Shown: positions 45,278-54,014, counted from the first letter of the stretch. The stretch is DNA of 64,000 bases from Chryseobacterium ginsenosidimutans (GCF_024807225.1 NZ_JANUCO010000001.1:2542001-2606000); one strand, 5' to 3'. Translations and numbers: made by a program. The notes: generated by a model not told the origin, from the sequence alone.

Positions 45278-46243
45278 ATGAACAAATCAAAATATCTATT
45301 CCCGAAAGACTTCATGGCAGATCCATCCGTTCACGTTTTTGAAGGAAAACTCTACATTTATCCCTCTCACGACAGAGAAAGTGGTATTGAAGAAAACGAT
45401 AACGGCGATCATTTTGATATGAACGATTACCACGTTTTTTCATTAGATGATGTTGAAAACGGAGAAATTACAGATCATGGAGTGGCACTTTCTGTGAAAG
45501 ATATTCCTTGGTCGGGAAGACAGCTTTGGGATTGTGATGTTGCCTATAAAAACGGGAAATATTATATGTATTTTCCGCTAAAAGATAAAAATGATATTTT
45601 CAGAATCGGCGTTGCGGTAAGTGATAAACCTTATGGTCCTTTCATTCCTGAAAAGCATCCGATAATGGGAAGTTACAGCATCGATCCCTGTATTTTTGAG
45701 GAAGACGGAAAACATTATATGTATTTCGGCGGAATTTGGGGCGGACAATTGCAACGTTACAGAAATAATAAAGCACTGGAATCTGCGGTAATTCCTGAAA
45801 ATGATGAACCAGCAATTCCTTCCAAAGTAGCTTTGTTAAACGATGATATGCTTGAATTTGCAGAAGAACCGAAAGATCTTTTAATTCTCGATGAAAACGG
45901 AAATCCTTTACTTCACGGCAACGAAAAGCGTTTCTTCGAAGCATCATGGATGCACAAATACAACGGAAAATATTATTTCTCTTATTCTACAGGTGATACG
46001 CATCTTTTGTGCTATGCCATTGGTGACAATCCTTATGGACCTTTCACATATCAAGGGGTGATTTTAACTCCGGTTGTGGGTTGGACAACCCATCACAGCA
46101 TTGTTAAATTTAAAGGAAAATGGTATTTATTCTTCCATGATTCCGTTCCAAGTGGCGGAAGAACGTGGCTTCGAAGCATGAAAGTTGTTGAATTAGAATA
46201 TAATGAAGACGGAACTTTCAAAACGATCGAAGGACTGGAATAA
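45278..46243 (+). CDS. Cytoplasmic GH43 beta-xylosidase
   Basis: 321 residues, no signal peptide. The GH43 propeller is complete: general base Asp in FMADPSVHVFEGKLYIYPSH, the modulating Asp in GSYSIDPCIFEEDG, and the general acid Glu in KRFFEASWMHKYNG. It ends right after the blade region, so no accessory domain exists. As the enzyme lacks a signal, it most likely splits xylobiose and other imported xylosides in the cytoplasm to give xylose for XylA. Confidence 0.9.
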   Translation: MNKSKYLFPKDFMADPSVHVFEGKLYIYPSHDRESGIEENDNGDHFDMNDYHVFSLDDVENGEITDHGVALSVKDIPWSGRQLWDCDVAYKNGKYYMYFPLKDKNDIFRIGVAVSDKPYGPFIPEKHPIMGSYSIDPCIFEEDGKHYMYFGGIWGGQLQRYRNNKALESAVIPENDEPAIPSKVALLNDDMLEFAEEPKDLLILDENGNPLLHGNEKRFFEASWMHKYNGKYYFSYSTGDTHLLCYAIGDNPYGPFTYQGVILTPVVGWTTHHSIVKFKGKWYLFFHDSVPSGGRTWLRSMKVVELEYNEDGTFKTIEGLE

Positions 46244-46257
46244 TCATCAATTCCACA

Positions 46258-46335
46258 GAACCCGAAAGGTTCAATATCAATAGCCTTAGGTGAAACCTAT
46301 GGTGTAAAATATGAATTAACGTAGGGAAAACCTAC
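46258..46335 (+). repeat. Three mini-hairpins in the GH43-GH67 spacer
   Basis: GAACCCGAAAGGTTC (46258-46272), CCTTAGGTGAAACCTATGG (46284-46302) and GTAGGGAAAACCTAC (46321-46335) each fold into a short stem with a purine-rich loop. The second and third share the AGG(N)AAACCT pattern. They fill the whole spacer of about 110 bases. Confidence 0.6.
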
Positions 46336-46352
46336 AGATAAAACCATTTCAA

Positions 46353-48390
46353 ATGCGAAGTTTCCGAGCCTACATCCTAATATTTTTATTAATTCCATTC
46401 TCAATTTTCGCAGAAGACGGAAGCAAACTCTGGCTTCGTTTTCCCAACGTAAAAAATGGGATTTCCGCCGATAAAATCATTTCAAAAGGTAAAAATCCTA
46501 CCCTTGAAATTGCGAAAAAAGAATTAATAAATTATTGGCAGGGTCAGACGGTAGAATTGCGGACAGAAAAATCGTTGAAGAATCTGAAAGACGGTTATAC
46601 CATCAAATCAAATTCAGAAAAAATCATTATTTCTGCGGCAAAAGAAAACGGTTTGTTGTATGGAGTATATCATATTTTGAGATTGCAACAAACAAAATGT
46701 GATGTTAACAATTTAAATATCACAGAAAAACCTTCTTACGATATCAGAATTCTCAATCATTGGGATAATTTGGATGGAAGTATAGAAAGAGGTTACGCCG
46801 GAAAATCACTTTGGAAATGGGAAGATTTGCCGAATAAAATTTCTCCACGATACGAAGAATATGCACGAGCAAATGCGTCGATCGGGATTAATTCCGTTGT
46901 TTTAAATAATGTGAATGCCTCACCCAATATGCTTCGAACAGATTATCTTCAAAAGGTAAAAGTTCTGGCAGATCTATTCAGACCTTACGGAATTAAGGTG
47001 TATTTGTCGGTGAATTTTTCTTCACCTAAAGTTATCGGTGGAGTAGAAAATTCAGATCCGTTGAATAAAAATGTTCAGCAATGGTGGAAAACCAAAGCTT
47101 CTGAGATTTATAAATTAATTCCTGATTTTGGAGGATTTTTAGTAAAAGCCAATTCAGAAGGTCAACCAGGACCGCAGGATTACGGAAGAACTCACGCCGA
47201 TGGTGCAAATTTGATGGCAGACGTGTTGAAACCTTATGGCGGAATCGTTATGTGGAGAGCTTTTGTGTACAGTCCGAGTAAAGAAGATCGCGCAAAACAA
47301 GCGCATTTGGAATTTGTTCCTTTGGATGGGAAATTCAGGGATAATGTGATTATTCAGATCAAAAACGGACCGGTTGATTTTCAGCCGCGTGAAGCGTTCA
47401 ATCCGTTATTTGGAGCTTTAAAGAAGACTCCAGAAATGGTTGAATTTCAGATTACTCAGGAATATCTTGGGTTTTCAAATCATTTGGTTTATCTGGCGCC
47501 ATTATTTAAAGAAACCTTGAAAAGCGATACCTATTCATATGGAAAAGGTTTCTACGATTGCAAAAATTACGGACGGAACATTAAGACCATCAAAAATCAC
47601 CGCAATTTCAGGAGTTGCGAATATCGGAGAAGATGAAAATTGGACGGGCCATCATTTCGCACAAGCCAATTGGTACGCCTTCGGAAGATTAGCCTGGAAT
47701 CATGAATTAACCTCCGAACAGATCGCGGATGAATGGATTAAAATGACTTTTACAGACAATAAAGAATTTGTAAATCCCGTGAAAGAAATGATGCTCACTT
47801 CAAGAGAAACGGCTGTAGACTATATGATGCCTTTGGGACTTCATCATATTTTCGCTTCCGGACATCATTACGGACCCGAACCGTGGGGAGATTATCAAGG
47901 CGGAAGACCCGATTGGTCGCCGGTTTACTATCACAAAGCCGATGCAAATGGAGTAGGATTTGACAGAACAAAAACAGGAAGCAACGCCGTTTCTCAATAT
48001 TTTTCTCCGTTAAATAATATTTATGGAAACATCGAAACCTGTCCGGAAAATCTGATCCTTTGGTTTCATCATGTTCCGTGGAATTATCAAATGAAAGATG
48101 GCAAAACCTTGTGGGAAGAATTGTGTTTTAAATATGATACAGGCGTAAAAAATGTTCGTGAATATCAGAAAACATGGGATAAAATGGAAGGTTATGTTGA
48201 TGCTGAAAGATTTCAGCAGGTTCAGTCTAAATTAAAAATCCAGTCAAAAGACGCAGTTTGGTGGAAAGATGCTTGTTTATTGTATTTCCAGACGTTTTCA
48301 AAGATGCCGATTCCTTACGAAATTGAAAGACCGATTCATGAGTTGGAAGATCTTAAAAAAATTAAGCTTGATCTGAAACATCATAATTAA
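46353..48390 (+). pseudogene. GH67 alpha-glucuronidase, frameshifted
   Basis: The first frame (46353-47636) has a signal peptide (LIFLLIPFSIFAE), the N-terminal GH67 domain (NGLLYGVYHILRLQQ), YDIRILNHWDNLDGSIERGY, the acid Glu in GFLVKANSEGQPGPQDYGR and the base region PLDGKFRDNVIIQIKNGPVD with FQPREAFNPLF. The helical C-terminal domain continues in another frame from about 47550 (AKITDGTLRPSKITAISGVA, NWTGHHFAQANWYAFGRLAW) to 48390. Dropping one T from GGTTTCTACG (47549-47551) gives an unbroken 678-residue protein reading YGKGSTIAKITDG. The enzyme releases 4-O-methylglucuronate from the ends of aldouronates. As sequenced, the C-terminal third would be lost. Confidence 0.88.
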
Positions 48391-48416
48391 AAGACATTCT
48401 AATTTTTAAACATAAA

Positions 48417-48459
48417 AAAGGCAACCATTCTCCGTGATTAAAAGAGAAAAGTTGCCTTT
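48417..48459 (-). terminator. Terminator for the 198-residue secreted protein gene
   Basis: AAAGGCAAC and GTTGCCTTT form a perfect 9-bp stem. The run of T follows on the minus strand (CTTTTTTATG), so it serves the minus-strand gene; it may also slow plus-strand transcription from the GH67 gene. Confidence 0.7.
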
Positions 48460-48519
48460 GAAAACTAATTGTACGTGAAATTTTAATTCCGATATAATCC
48501 GGAAATGTATATGAATCTC

Positions 48520-49116
48520 TTAGTTAAGAGTAATGATTTTGTTGAAAACGTTTCCGCCTTCTTCCACGCTGATAATGTATTTATCAGAGGTTTTAAGACT
48601 AAGGTCGAAAGTAAGATCAAGCTCTCCATTAGCAGCTTTTTTTGTTGCGTTGTAATAAATAGTATCCGAAAAATCAGTTACAGAAATATTGGCGCTGCTT
48701 TTTACACCCGAAAGATGAAGTTTTACCATATTCCCCGAAATCGTGTATTCCGGTTTATTAATTTCAGCAAAAGGAGTTTTTTCGATGTCCAAAGTGTTGT
48801 TAAGACCTATGTTTATTTTATATTTTTCAATCTTCTGATCAGACTCTGCAACCAGGTAATACGTTCCTGCAGCCAGATTTTCCAGATTATAAGATTTCGT
48901 TACAGAATTTTCCGTTCCTACTTTTTCAGAAAATACTTCTCCGTAAGTTTCATTATAGATTACCAAAGATATATTTTGTGCATTAAGGACTTCAAAATTT
49001 ACAGTTTTTGCTGTTGACGTTCCGATAGAAAGAGAAAAATCTCTGTCTTTACTCATCAAACTTGCGGAGATAAATAGGAATCCCACAAGAAAAGCGGATT
49101 TTAATAATTTAATCAT
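48520..49116 (-). CDS. Small secreted beta-sandwich protein, unknown function
   Basis: 198 residues with a signal peptide (LLKSAFLVGFLFISASLMS). The rest is Val/Ile/Thr-rich beta sequence in two similar halves (about 30-105 and 115-195), with VTKSYNLENLAAGTYYLVAE in the first and ANGELDLTFDLSLKTSDKYIISVEE in the second, a pattern like the C-terminal strands of secretion or Ig-like domains. I do not recognise a named family. It is divergent from the AraC gene at the end of the xylan locus and has its own promoter and terminator. Confidence 0.7.
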   Translation of the reverse strand: MIKLLKSAFLVGFLFISASLMSKDRDFSLSIGTSTAKTVNFEVLNAQNISLVIYNETYGEVFSEKVGTENSVTKSYNLENLAAGTYYLVAESDQKIEKYKINIGLNNTLDIEKTPFAEINKPEYTISGNMVKLHLSGVKSSANISVTDFSDTIYYNATKKAANGELDLTFDLSLKTSDKYIISVEEGGNVFNKIITLN

Positions 49117-49151
49117 AATGATAAAGGTTTTGTTATCAGTTATTTGTATTG

Positions 49152-49159
49152 CAAATGTA
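49152..49159 (-). promoter_or_regulatory. -7 box (TACATTTG) of the small secreted protein gene
   Basis: On the minus strand TACATTTG matches TAnnTTTG, 35 bases before the ATG. A TTG at 49183-49185 (minus strand) lies 23 bases upstream and could be the -33 element. Confidence 0.55.
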
Positions 49160-49246
49160 TAACAGTATATTATCTTAATCTACAATGCAATTTTCATATT
49201 TATGTGCTATATTAACCTTTAAATTATCTTATTTAAAATTAATTGT

Positions 49247-49254
49247 TAATTTTG
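49247..49254 (+). promoter_or_regulatory. -7 box (TAATTTTG) of the AraC regulator gene
   Basis: TAATTTTG fits TAnnTTTG and lies 22 bases before the ATG at 49277. No clear -33 element. Confidence 0.45.
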
Positions 49255-49276
49255 TGTATTAATTTATGGGTTTAAA

Positions 49277-50149
49277 ATGAAACATTCACATCCTGCCTTC
49301 GAAGCTGTAAAACCTAATATTGGAAGCAGTTTCACCAGTTTAAAATTTCTTCGGAACGAAAATATCAAATCGCATGTTTGGCATTATCATCCCGAAGTTG
49401 AACTTATTTTTGTCTGCGGCGGCTCAGGAAAAAGACAGATCGGGAGTAATATTTCCTATTTTACGGAAGGAGATCTTGTGTTAATGGGAAGTAATCTGCC
49501 GCATTGTGGAATGACGAACGAAAACACGAAAAATGACTACGAAATGGTGATTCAGTTCAAGCCTGATTTTTTGGGCGAAACGATCTGGGAATTGCCTGAA
49601 ATGCAAAGAATTGCCAATTTATTGGAGAAGTCAAAAGCTGGAATTGTTTTTTCTGAAAATGTAAAGAAAATCATAGGTAAAAAGATCGTCGAAATGCACG
49701 AATCTTCATCTTTGGAAAGGCTTGTCAAGTTTATAAAGATATTAGATGCATTGGCTTCTACACAGGATTACAGGATTTTAAATGCCGGAAAATATTATTT
49801 ACAAACGCAGGTTGAAGATAATGAAAGAATCAATATTATTTTTAATTATGTGAAAGATCATTTTAAAGAACAGATTACGCTGGAAGAAATCGCTGATCTT
49901 GCGAATATGAAAGTGCCGTCTTTCTGTCGTTATTTTAAGAAAATAACCAATAAAACTTTTACGCAATTTGTGAATGAATACAGAATTACGCATTCTCTGA
50001 AACTGCTTGCAGAAAAGCCTTTGAGCATTACGGAGGTTTGTTTTGAGTCGGGGTTTAATAATTTTAGTTATTTCAATAAAACCTTTAAAGAATATATTAA
50101 GAAAACGCCTTCTCAGTACAGAAAAGAGTTTAATTATTTTATGGAATAA
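49277..50149 (+). CDS. AraC family transcriptional regulator
   Basis: 290 residues. The N-terminal cupin-like sensor (about 20-120) has VWHYHPEVELIFVCGGSGKR, YFTEGDLVLMGSNLPHCG. The C-terminal ~100 residues hold two helix-turn-helix units (ITLEEIADLANMKVPSFCRY, and SITEVCFESGFNNFSYFNKT, ending KKTPSQYRKEF). Such regulators in flavobacteria answer to sugars or related small molecules; here the xylan locus is the obvious candidate target, but this is inferred from position only. Confidence 0.92.
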   Translation: MKHSHPAFEAVKPNIGSSFTSLKFLRNENIKSHVWHYHPEVELIFVCGGSGKRQIGSNISYFTEGDLVLMGSNLPHCGMTNENTKNDYEMVIQFKPDFLGETIWELPEMQRIANLLEKSKAGIVFSENVKKIIGKKIVEMHESSSLERLVKFIKILDALASTQDYRILNAGKYYLQTQVEDNERINIIFNYVKDHFKEQITLEEIADLANMKVPSFCRYFKKITNKTFTQFVNEYRITHSLKLLAEKPLSITEVCFESGFNNFSYFNKTFKEYIKKTPSQYRKEFNYFME

Positions 50150-50492
50150 TGACGTTTTTACTATTGAATTTGTTTAGATTTTCTCCCACGGATTTCACAG
50201 ATTTCCACAGATGTTTGTGTTTTATTTTTATTTAAAATTTAGAGTCTATTTAAATTTGATTAAAACATTTTTTATTAGTAAAAAGTTAGATTTTAATGAT
50301 TTTACGTTTGAAAAAACGCGAATATCCGTTTTTCAATCTAAAATGGATAAGTAATAAAAACTTTGTGATCTTTTTTAAGTAGAACGCCTTTGTGTAACTT
50401 AAAAACAGTTAGTAGTCAAAAAATCTTTGTGAACTTTGTGGTTAAATTTTTTTGATTTGAATATGTCTATTAAAACTACTTTTAATTTAAAT
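50150..50492. other. Spacer of degenerate intergenic repeats
   Basis: No gene. It contains CCCACGGATTTCACAGATTT and CTTTGTGAACTTTGTGGTTA, sequences I remember as widespread flavobacterial intergenic repeats. AGAGTCTATTTAAATTTGAT (50241-50260) and the next 10 bases match the end of the ~240-bp repeat copy B at 25 of 30 positions, so a partial third copy lies here. Confidence 0.45.
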
Positions 50493-50495
50493 TAA

Positions 50496-51353
50496 GAGCC
50501 TGTTTAAAAAATTAATAAAAAAAAAGAGTAAGGGTAAGAAGTTGAATAAAAATTGTCATTTTAGAGTTGCAAAACAAAAAACTTCAATGTATCCAACAGA
50601 CTTAACCCAAACTCAGTGGCAATTTATAAAAAAAGCATTAGATTTTGATGACAGAAAACGAAAATATGATTTGATTATCATTTGGAATGCTATTAATTAT
50701 TTGGTAAAAACAGGCTGCCAATGGAGACTTTTGCCTCATGATTTTCCAAAATGGCAATTGGTTTATTACTATTATTCAAAATGGTCAAATCTGGAGATTT
50801 TCGATTTATTATTATCAAAATTAAGAGAGAAAGTACGTCGGGATAGAGGCCAGAAATCGCAGGCAAGTTTAGGAATTATGGACAGCCAGAGTGTTCGTTG
50901 GGGAAATAACCGTTCACTCAATGGCTTTGACGGAGCCAAAAAAGTAAAAGGAATCAAAAGACACGTCGTGGTAGATAAAAACGGGTTTTTGTTAGCCGTA
51001 ATGGTAAGTGTAGCCAATATTCATGACAGTAAAGCGGCATTATTGCTGATGAAAACATTGCGATATTTACTAATTCCGCTTCAGGTAATCTTAGCGGACG
51101 GAGGTTACAGAGGGGGTATTATTGAGGAAATAAAAACTAAATTAGGCTATATCATTCAAATCGTTATGCGGAGTGACAAAAAAGAAAAAGGATTTGAGCC
51201 ACTCCATAAAAGATGGATTGTTGAACGTACTTTTTCATGGTTTGATAATGATAGAAGGCTATGCAGAAATTATGAACTCCTAATGGAAACTTCCGAAAAT
51301 ATGGTCAAATTATCCGCTATAAAATTATTACTTAATAAAATTTAAACAGGCTC
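50496..51353 (+). mobile_element. IS5-family insertion sequence with 3-bp target duplication
   Basis: 858 bp. Terminal inverted repeats GAGCCTGTTTAAA (50496-50508) and TTTAAACAGGCTC (51341-51353) are perfect over 13 bp. TAA flanks both ends (50493-50495 and 51354-51356), as expected for the target duplication of the IS427/IS1031-like branch. The transposase gene is intact, so the element looks recently active. Confidence 0.92.
50587..51345 (+). CDS. IS5-family transposase
   Basis: 252 residues from ATG 50587; the in-frame TTG at 50542 is less likely. The N-terminal DUF4096-like helix-turn-helix part reads YPTDLTQTQWQFIKKAL, YLVKTGCQWRLLPHDFPKW. The DDE catalytic core has Asp in LGIMDSQSVRW, Asp in ILADGGYRGG and Glu in WIVERTFSWFDNDRRL. 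All in one frame, no frameshift needed. The stop codon lies inside the right inverted repeat. Confidence 0.93.
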   Translation: MYPTDLTQTQWQFIKKALDFDDRKRKYDLIIIWNAINYLVKTGCQWRLLPHDFPKWQLVYYYYSKWSNLEIFDLLLSKLREKVRRDRGQKSQASLGIMDSQSVRWGNNRSLNGFDGAKKVKGIKRHVVVDKNGFLLAVMVSVANIHDSKAALLLMKTLRYLLIPLQVILADGGYRGGIIEEIKTKLGYIIQIVMRSDKKEKGFEPLHKRWIVERTFSWFDNDRRLCRNYELLMETSENMVKLSAIKLLLNKI

Positions 51354-51428
51354 TAAGAGTAATTCATGTTTAAAATAATATGCAATATCTTTGCAAATGA
51401 AAATCAAGAACACTGAAAAAATATTTTT

Positions 51429-52229
51429 ATGAATGATATTAAGCTGATTGTAACGGATATGGACGGAACTTTTCTGAACTCAGAACATCAAGTAAGTCCG
51501 GATTTTCCTGCAGTCTATGAAGAACTGAAAAAGAGAAATATTTTGTTTGTGCCTGCAAGCGGAAGACAGATGTTGGGAATCACCAAATATTTTGGAGATA
51601 TTGAAAACGAAATGGCTTTCATCGCAGAAAACGGAGGGTATGTTATTTATAAAAACGAAGAACTTTTCGCAGACGAATTAGATCAGAAATACATCGCCGA
51701 AATTATCACCGCAATCCGAAAAATTCCCGGTGCTACAGCCGTTTTATCAGGGAAGAAAAAGGCTTATGTAGAGACAGATAATCAGGATTTTATCGATTAT
51801 ATTTCACAGTTTTATACAGATAACGAAAGAAGAGAAGATCTTACGGAAAGAGTTGATGACAGTATTTTTAAAATCGCAATCTATCATCCGGAAGGTTCAG
51901 AACTGAATGTATATCCTGTTTTGAAGGAGTTCGAAAAATACGATTTAGAAATTGTTGTTTCCGGGCAATATTGGCTGGATATTATGAATAAAAATATCAA
52001 TAAAGGCGTTGCTTTAGAAAAACTGCAAAAAGCTTTGAATATTACGCCACAGCAAACCATGGCTTTCGGAGATTATATGAATGACATCCAAATGCTGGAA
52101 AATTCAAAATATTCTTATGCGATGAAAAACGCGCATCCTTCCGTAAAAAAGGCGGCGAGTTTTGAAGCCTGTTCTAATGATAATTTTGGTGTACTGAAAA
52201 TTATTAAGGATTATTTGAATATGAATTAA
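51429..52229 (+). CDS. Cof-type HAD phosphatase
   Basis: 266 residues. The four HAD motifs are visible: I in LIVTDMDGTFLNSEHQ (nucleophile Asp), II in FVPASGRQ, III around the Lys in NINKGVALEKL, and IV in MAFGDYMNDIQML. The long C2B cap domain (about 85-185) marks the Cof/YbiV group, which dephosphorylates sugar phosphates and flavin precursors with low selectivity. The gene stands alone. The ~240-bp repeat starts exactly at its stop codon. Confidence 0.9.
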   Translation: MNDIKLIVTDMDGTFLNSEHQVSPDFPAVYEELKKRNILFVPASGRQMLGITKYFGDIENEMAFIAENGGYVIYKNEELFADELDQKYIAEIITAIRKIPGATAVLSGKKKAYVETDNQDFIDYISQFYTDNERREDLTERVDDSIFKIAIYHPEGSELNVYPVLKEFEKYDLEIVVSGQYWLDIMNKNINKGVALEKLQKALNITPQQTMAFGDYMNDIQMLENSKYSYAMKNAHPSVKKAASFEACSNDNFGVLKIIKDYLNMN

Positions 52230-52470
52230 GAGCTTGTTTAAATTTGATCTAAACATTTAAAAATCACTGCTCATGTTTTGACGCAAAGCTTAATTCAATG
52301 GTACTTAATAGAAAGCGAGCAAAGATGAATCAACAAGTTGATTTGATGAAGCTATATTTTCAAGCTTCGCGAAACAAATTTCATTTGCCTTTGTCTTCTA
52401 AATAATGCAGAATGTAAATAATCTTTGCGTTAAAAGAATAACGAATTCCGTTTGAAAGAGCCTTTAAACC
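52228..52470 (-). repeat. ~240-bp dispersed repeat, copy B
   Basis: Inverted relative to copy A at 9937-10170. The 36-base identical core is at 52317-52352. It begins AAGAGCTTGTTTAAATTT, 12 of 13 positions like the inverted end of the nearby IS, and ends around TTTGAAAGAGCCTTTAAACC. It fills the spacer between the HAD phosphatase and the Crp/Fnr gene. Confidence 0.75.
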
Positions 52471-52526
52471 TTTCAGTACAAAACTTTTACTTTCAGGAAA
52501 ATTTTAAACAATTTAAAAAAAATACA

Positions 52527-52558
52527 ACCCTTCATATCTTTTGATTTGAAGGTTTTTT
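52527..52558 (+). terminator. Intrinsic terminator before the Crp/Fnr gene
   Basis: CCTTCA (52529-52534) and TGAAGG (52547-52552), extended by ATC/GAT, form a hairpin followed by six T. It would stop read-through from the HAD phosphatase side. TATCTTTA directly after (52561) is a near-match to a -7 box. Confidence 0.65.
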
Positions 52559-52589
52559 GTTATCTTTAGAGAAGAAATTTTTAAAGAAA

Positions 52590-53180
52590 ATGCAATCAGG
52601 TATAGAAGCATATTTACAATCTGTCAAAGCAATTTGCTGTGATCTGACTGATGATGAACTTTCCTATTTCGTTGCAAAAGTGACTGTTCAGGAGCTTAAT
52701 AAAAAAGATTATTTTCTCGAATCCGGAAAAATTCAGAAATCGATTGGCTTCATTGCAAAAGGGTTGGTTCGTTCGTTTTTTATCGATAAAGACGGCAACG
52801 AAATCACGGTCGGTTTCTATCCTGAAGGAGAATATGCGACGCATTATCCTGCTTTTATTACAAGACAACCCAGCAAATATTTTATACAATGTCTCGAACC
52901 GACAACTTTTGTCAATCTTTCGTTTGAAGATATGCAATGGATGTATAGTCAGGCTCCGATCGTTGAAAGATACGGAAGGCTGATTGCAGAAGTAGTTTTA
53001 AAACAGCAACAATCGCGGATTGAAAGCTTTATTTTTCAGACTGCCGAAGAGCGTTATCTTGATTTTACTAAAAAGCACGCTTCTTTATTCAACAGAATTT
53101 CCTTGTCGCATCTTTGCAGTTTTTTAGGGATTGAAAGACAAACCCTCACAAGAATCAGACAAAAAATCGCACATAAATAA
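52590..53180 (+). CDS. Crp/Fnr family transcriptional regulator
   Basis: 196 residues from ATG 52590; the TTG at 52557 is rejected because it falls in the leader. The cyclic-nucleotide-type beta-roll spans about 15-115 (NKKDYFLESGKIQKSIGFIA, VRSFFIDKDGNEITVGFYPE). A long dimer helix follows and a short HTH closes the protein (ISLSHLCSFLGIERQTLTRI). No Cys cluster for an iron-sulfur centre is present, so it is not an FNR-type oxygen sensor. It stands directly upstream of two oxidoreductase genes, which it probably controls. Confidence 0.9.
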   Translation: MQSGIEAYLQSVKAICCDLTDDELSYFVAKVTVQELNKKDYFLESGKIQKSIGFIAKGLVRSFFIDKDGNEITVGFYPEGEYATHYPAFITRQPSKYFIQCLEPTTFVNLSFEDMQWMYSQAPIVERYGRLIAEVVLKQQQSRIESFIFQTAEERYLDFTKKHASLFNRISLSHLCSFLGIERQTLTRIRQKIAHK

Positions 53181-53184
53181 CTTT

Positions 53185-53200
53185 TGACACATTTGTGTCA
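53185..53200 (+). promoter_or_regulatory. Candidate Crp/Fnr operator TGACACATTTGTGTCA
   Basis: A perfect 7-2-7 inverted repeat 5 bases after the Crp/Fnr stop and 55 bases before the flavodoxin-fold gene. Size and symmetry fit the dimeric HTH of the neighbouring regulator. Confidence 0.5.
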
Positions 53201-53254
53201 GGTAACACTTTGCTTTCTAGCGCAACTTTGTAGTACAAAATAAAACGTACTGCA

Positions 53255-53840
53255 ATGAAAAATATATTACTTATCCTCGGACATCCTTCTAAAGATTCTT
53301 TCTCTAATGCCTTGCTTGAAGCCTATAAAAAAGGTGCGGAAAGTGAAGGCGCAACTGTTAAAACAATTTATATTTCAGACCTTGATTTTAATGTAAATCT
53401 TTCAGACGGCTACAGAAACCGGAGACGGAATGGAGCTTGAAGAAGATCTTGTAAAATCTCAGGAGCTGATTTTGTGGGCAGATCATGTGGTCTTGGCTTT
53501 TCCCAATTGGTGGGGTTTTATGCCTGCAATTACCAAAGGTTTTATCGACAGAATTTTCCTTCCCGGTTTTGCATTCAAACATCAATCCGGAAAAATTTTC
53601 CCTGAAAAATTATTAAAAGGTAAAAGTATACGTGTCTTAGTAACGATGGACACCCCAAAGTTCTGGTTTTATCTTGTCTATCGTGCGTCTCAATATCAGA
53701 TTCTTAAAAACATTGTTTTCGGCTATGTAGGATTCGATCGTGTGAAGTTTTCAACTTTTGGATTTATGAGAAAATCTACGGATAAACAAAGACAAAACTG
53801 GCTTCAAAAGGTGATGAATTTGGGAAAACAATTCAAATAA
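53255..53840 (+). pseudogene. Flavodoxin-fold NAD(P)H oxidoreductase (MdaB/KefF type), frameshifted
   Basis: The first frame codes for ILLILGHPSKDSFSNALLEA and the strand VKTIYISDLDFNVNL; the second frame, from about 53403, reads GDGMELEEDLVKSQELILWA, VVLAFPNWWGFMPAITKGFI (the family's PxWW motif) and RIFLPGFAF. Removing one T from ATCTTTCAG (53400-53402) joins them as NLQTATETGDGME, a normal 194-residue protein. The intact enzyme would reduce quinones or related electron acceptors with FMN/FAD. As written, the protein would stop at residue 61. A mutation and a sequencing error are both possible. Confidence 0.85.
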
Positions 53841-53881
53841 AAATAATTAACATCAAAGATTTCTTACTTAAATTAATGGAC

Positions 53882-53906
53882 AAAGTGATTTCGATCACAC
53901 TTTTTT
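53882..53906 (+). terminator. UUCG-tetraloop terminator
   Basis: GTGAT-TTCG-ATCAC followed by ACTTTTTT, 40 bases after the flavodoxin-fold gene. The core TGATttcgATCA also has the form of an FNR/CRP half-site pair, so it could double as an operator for the next gene. Confidence 0.65.
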
Positions 53907-53944
53907 AGTGACTCATTTCCTTTCTGTGAGGGCTTTTGTTGAAC

Positions 53945-53952
53945 TAATTTTG
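53945..53952 (+). promoter_or_regulatory. -7 box (TAATTTTG) of the ene-reductase gene
   Basis: Matches TAnnTTTG, 63 bases before the ATG at 54015. No clear -33 element. Confidence 0.45.
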
Positions 53953-54014
53953 TCTCAGAAAAAGTAAGCAATTACCATCTTAAAATTAAAATTTAACAAT
54001 AAAAATAAAAAATT

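Noticed and set aside
48505..49017. 170-codon plus-strand open frame
   Set aside because: Antisense to the secreted protein gene, with no domain; a shadow of the real frame.
50150..50492. CRISPR-like reading of the repeat-rich spacer
   Set aside because: Repeats are degenerate and irregularly spaced, and no cas gene is near.
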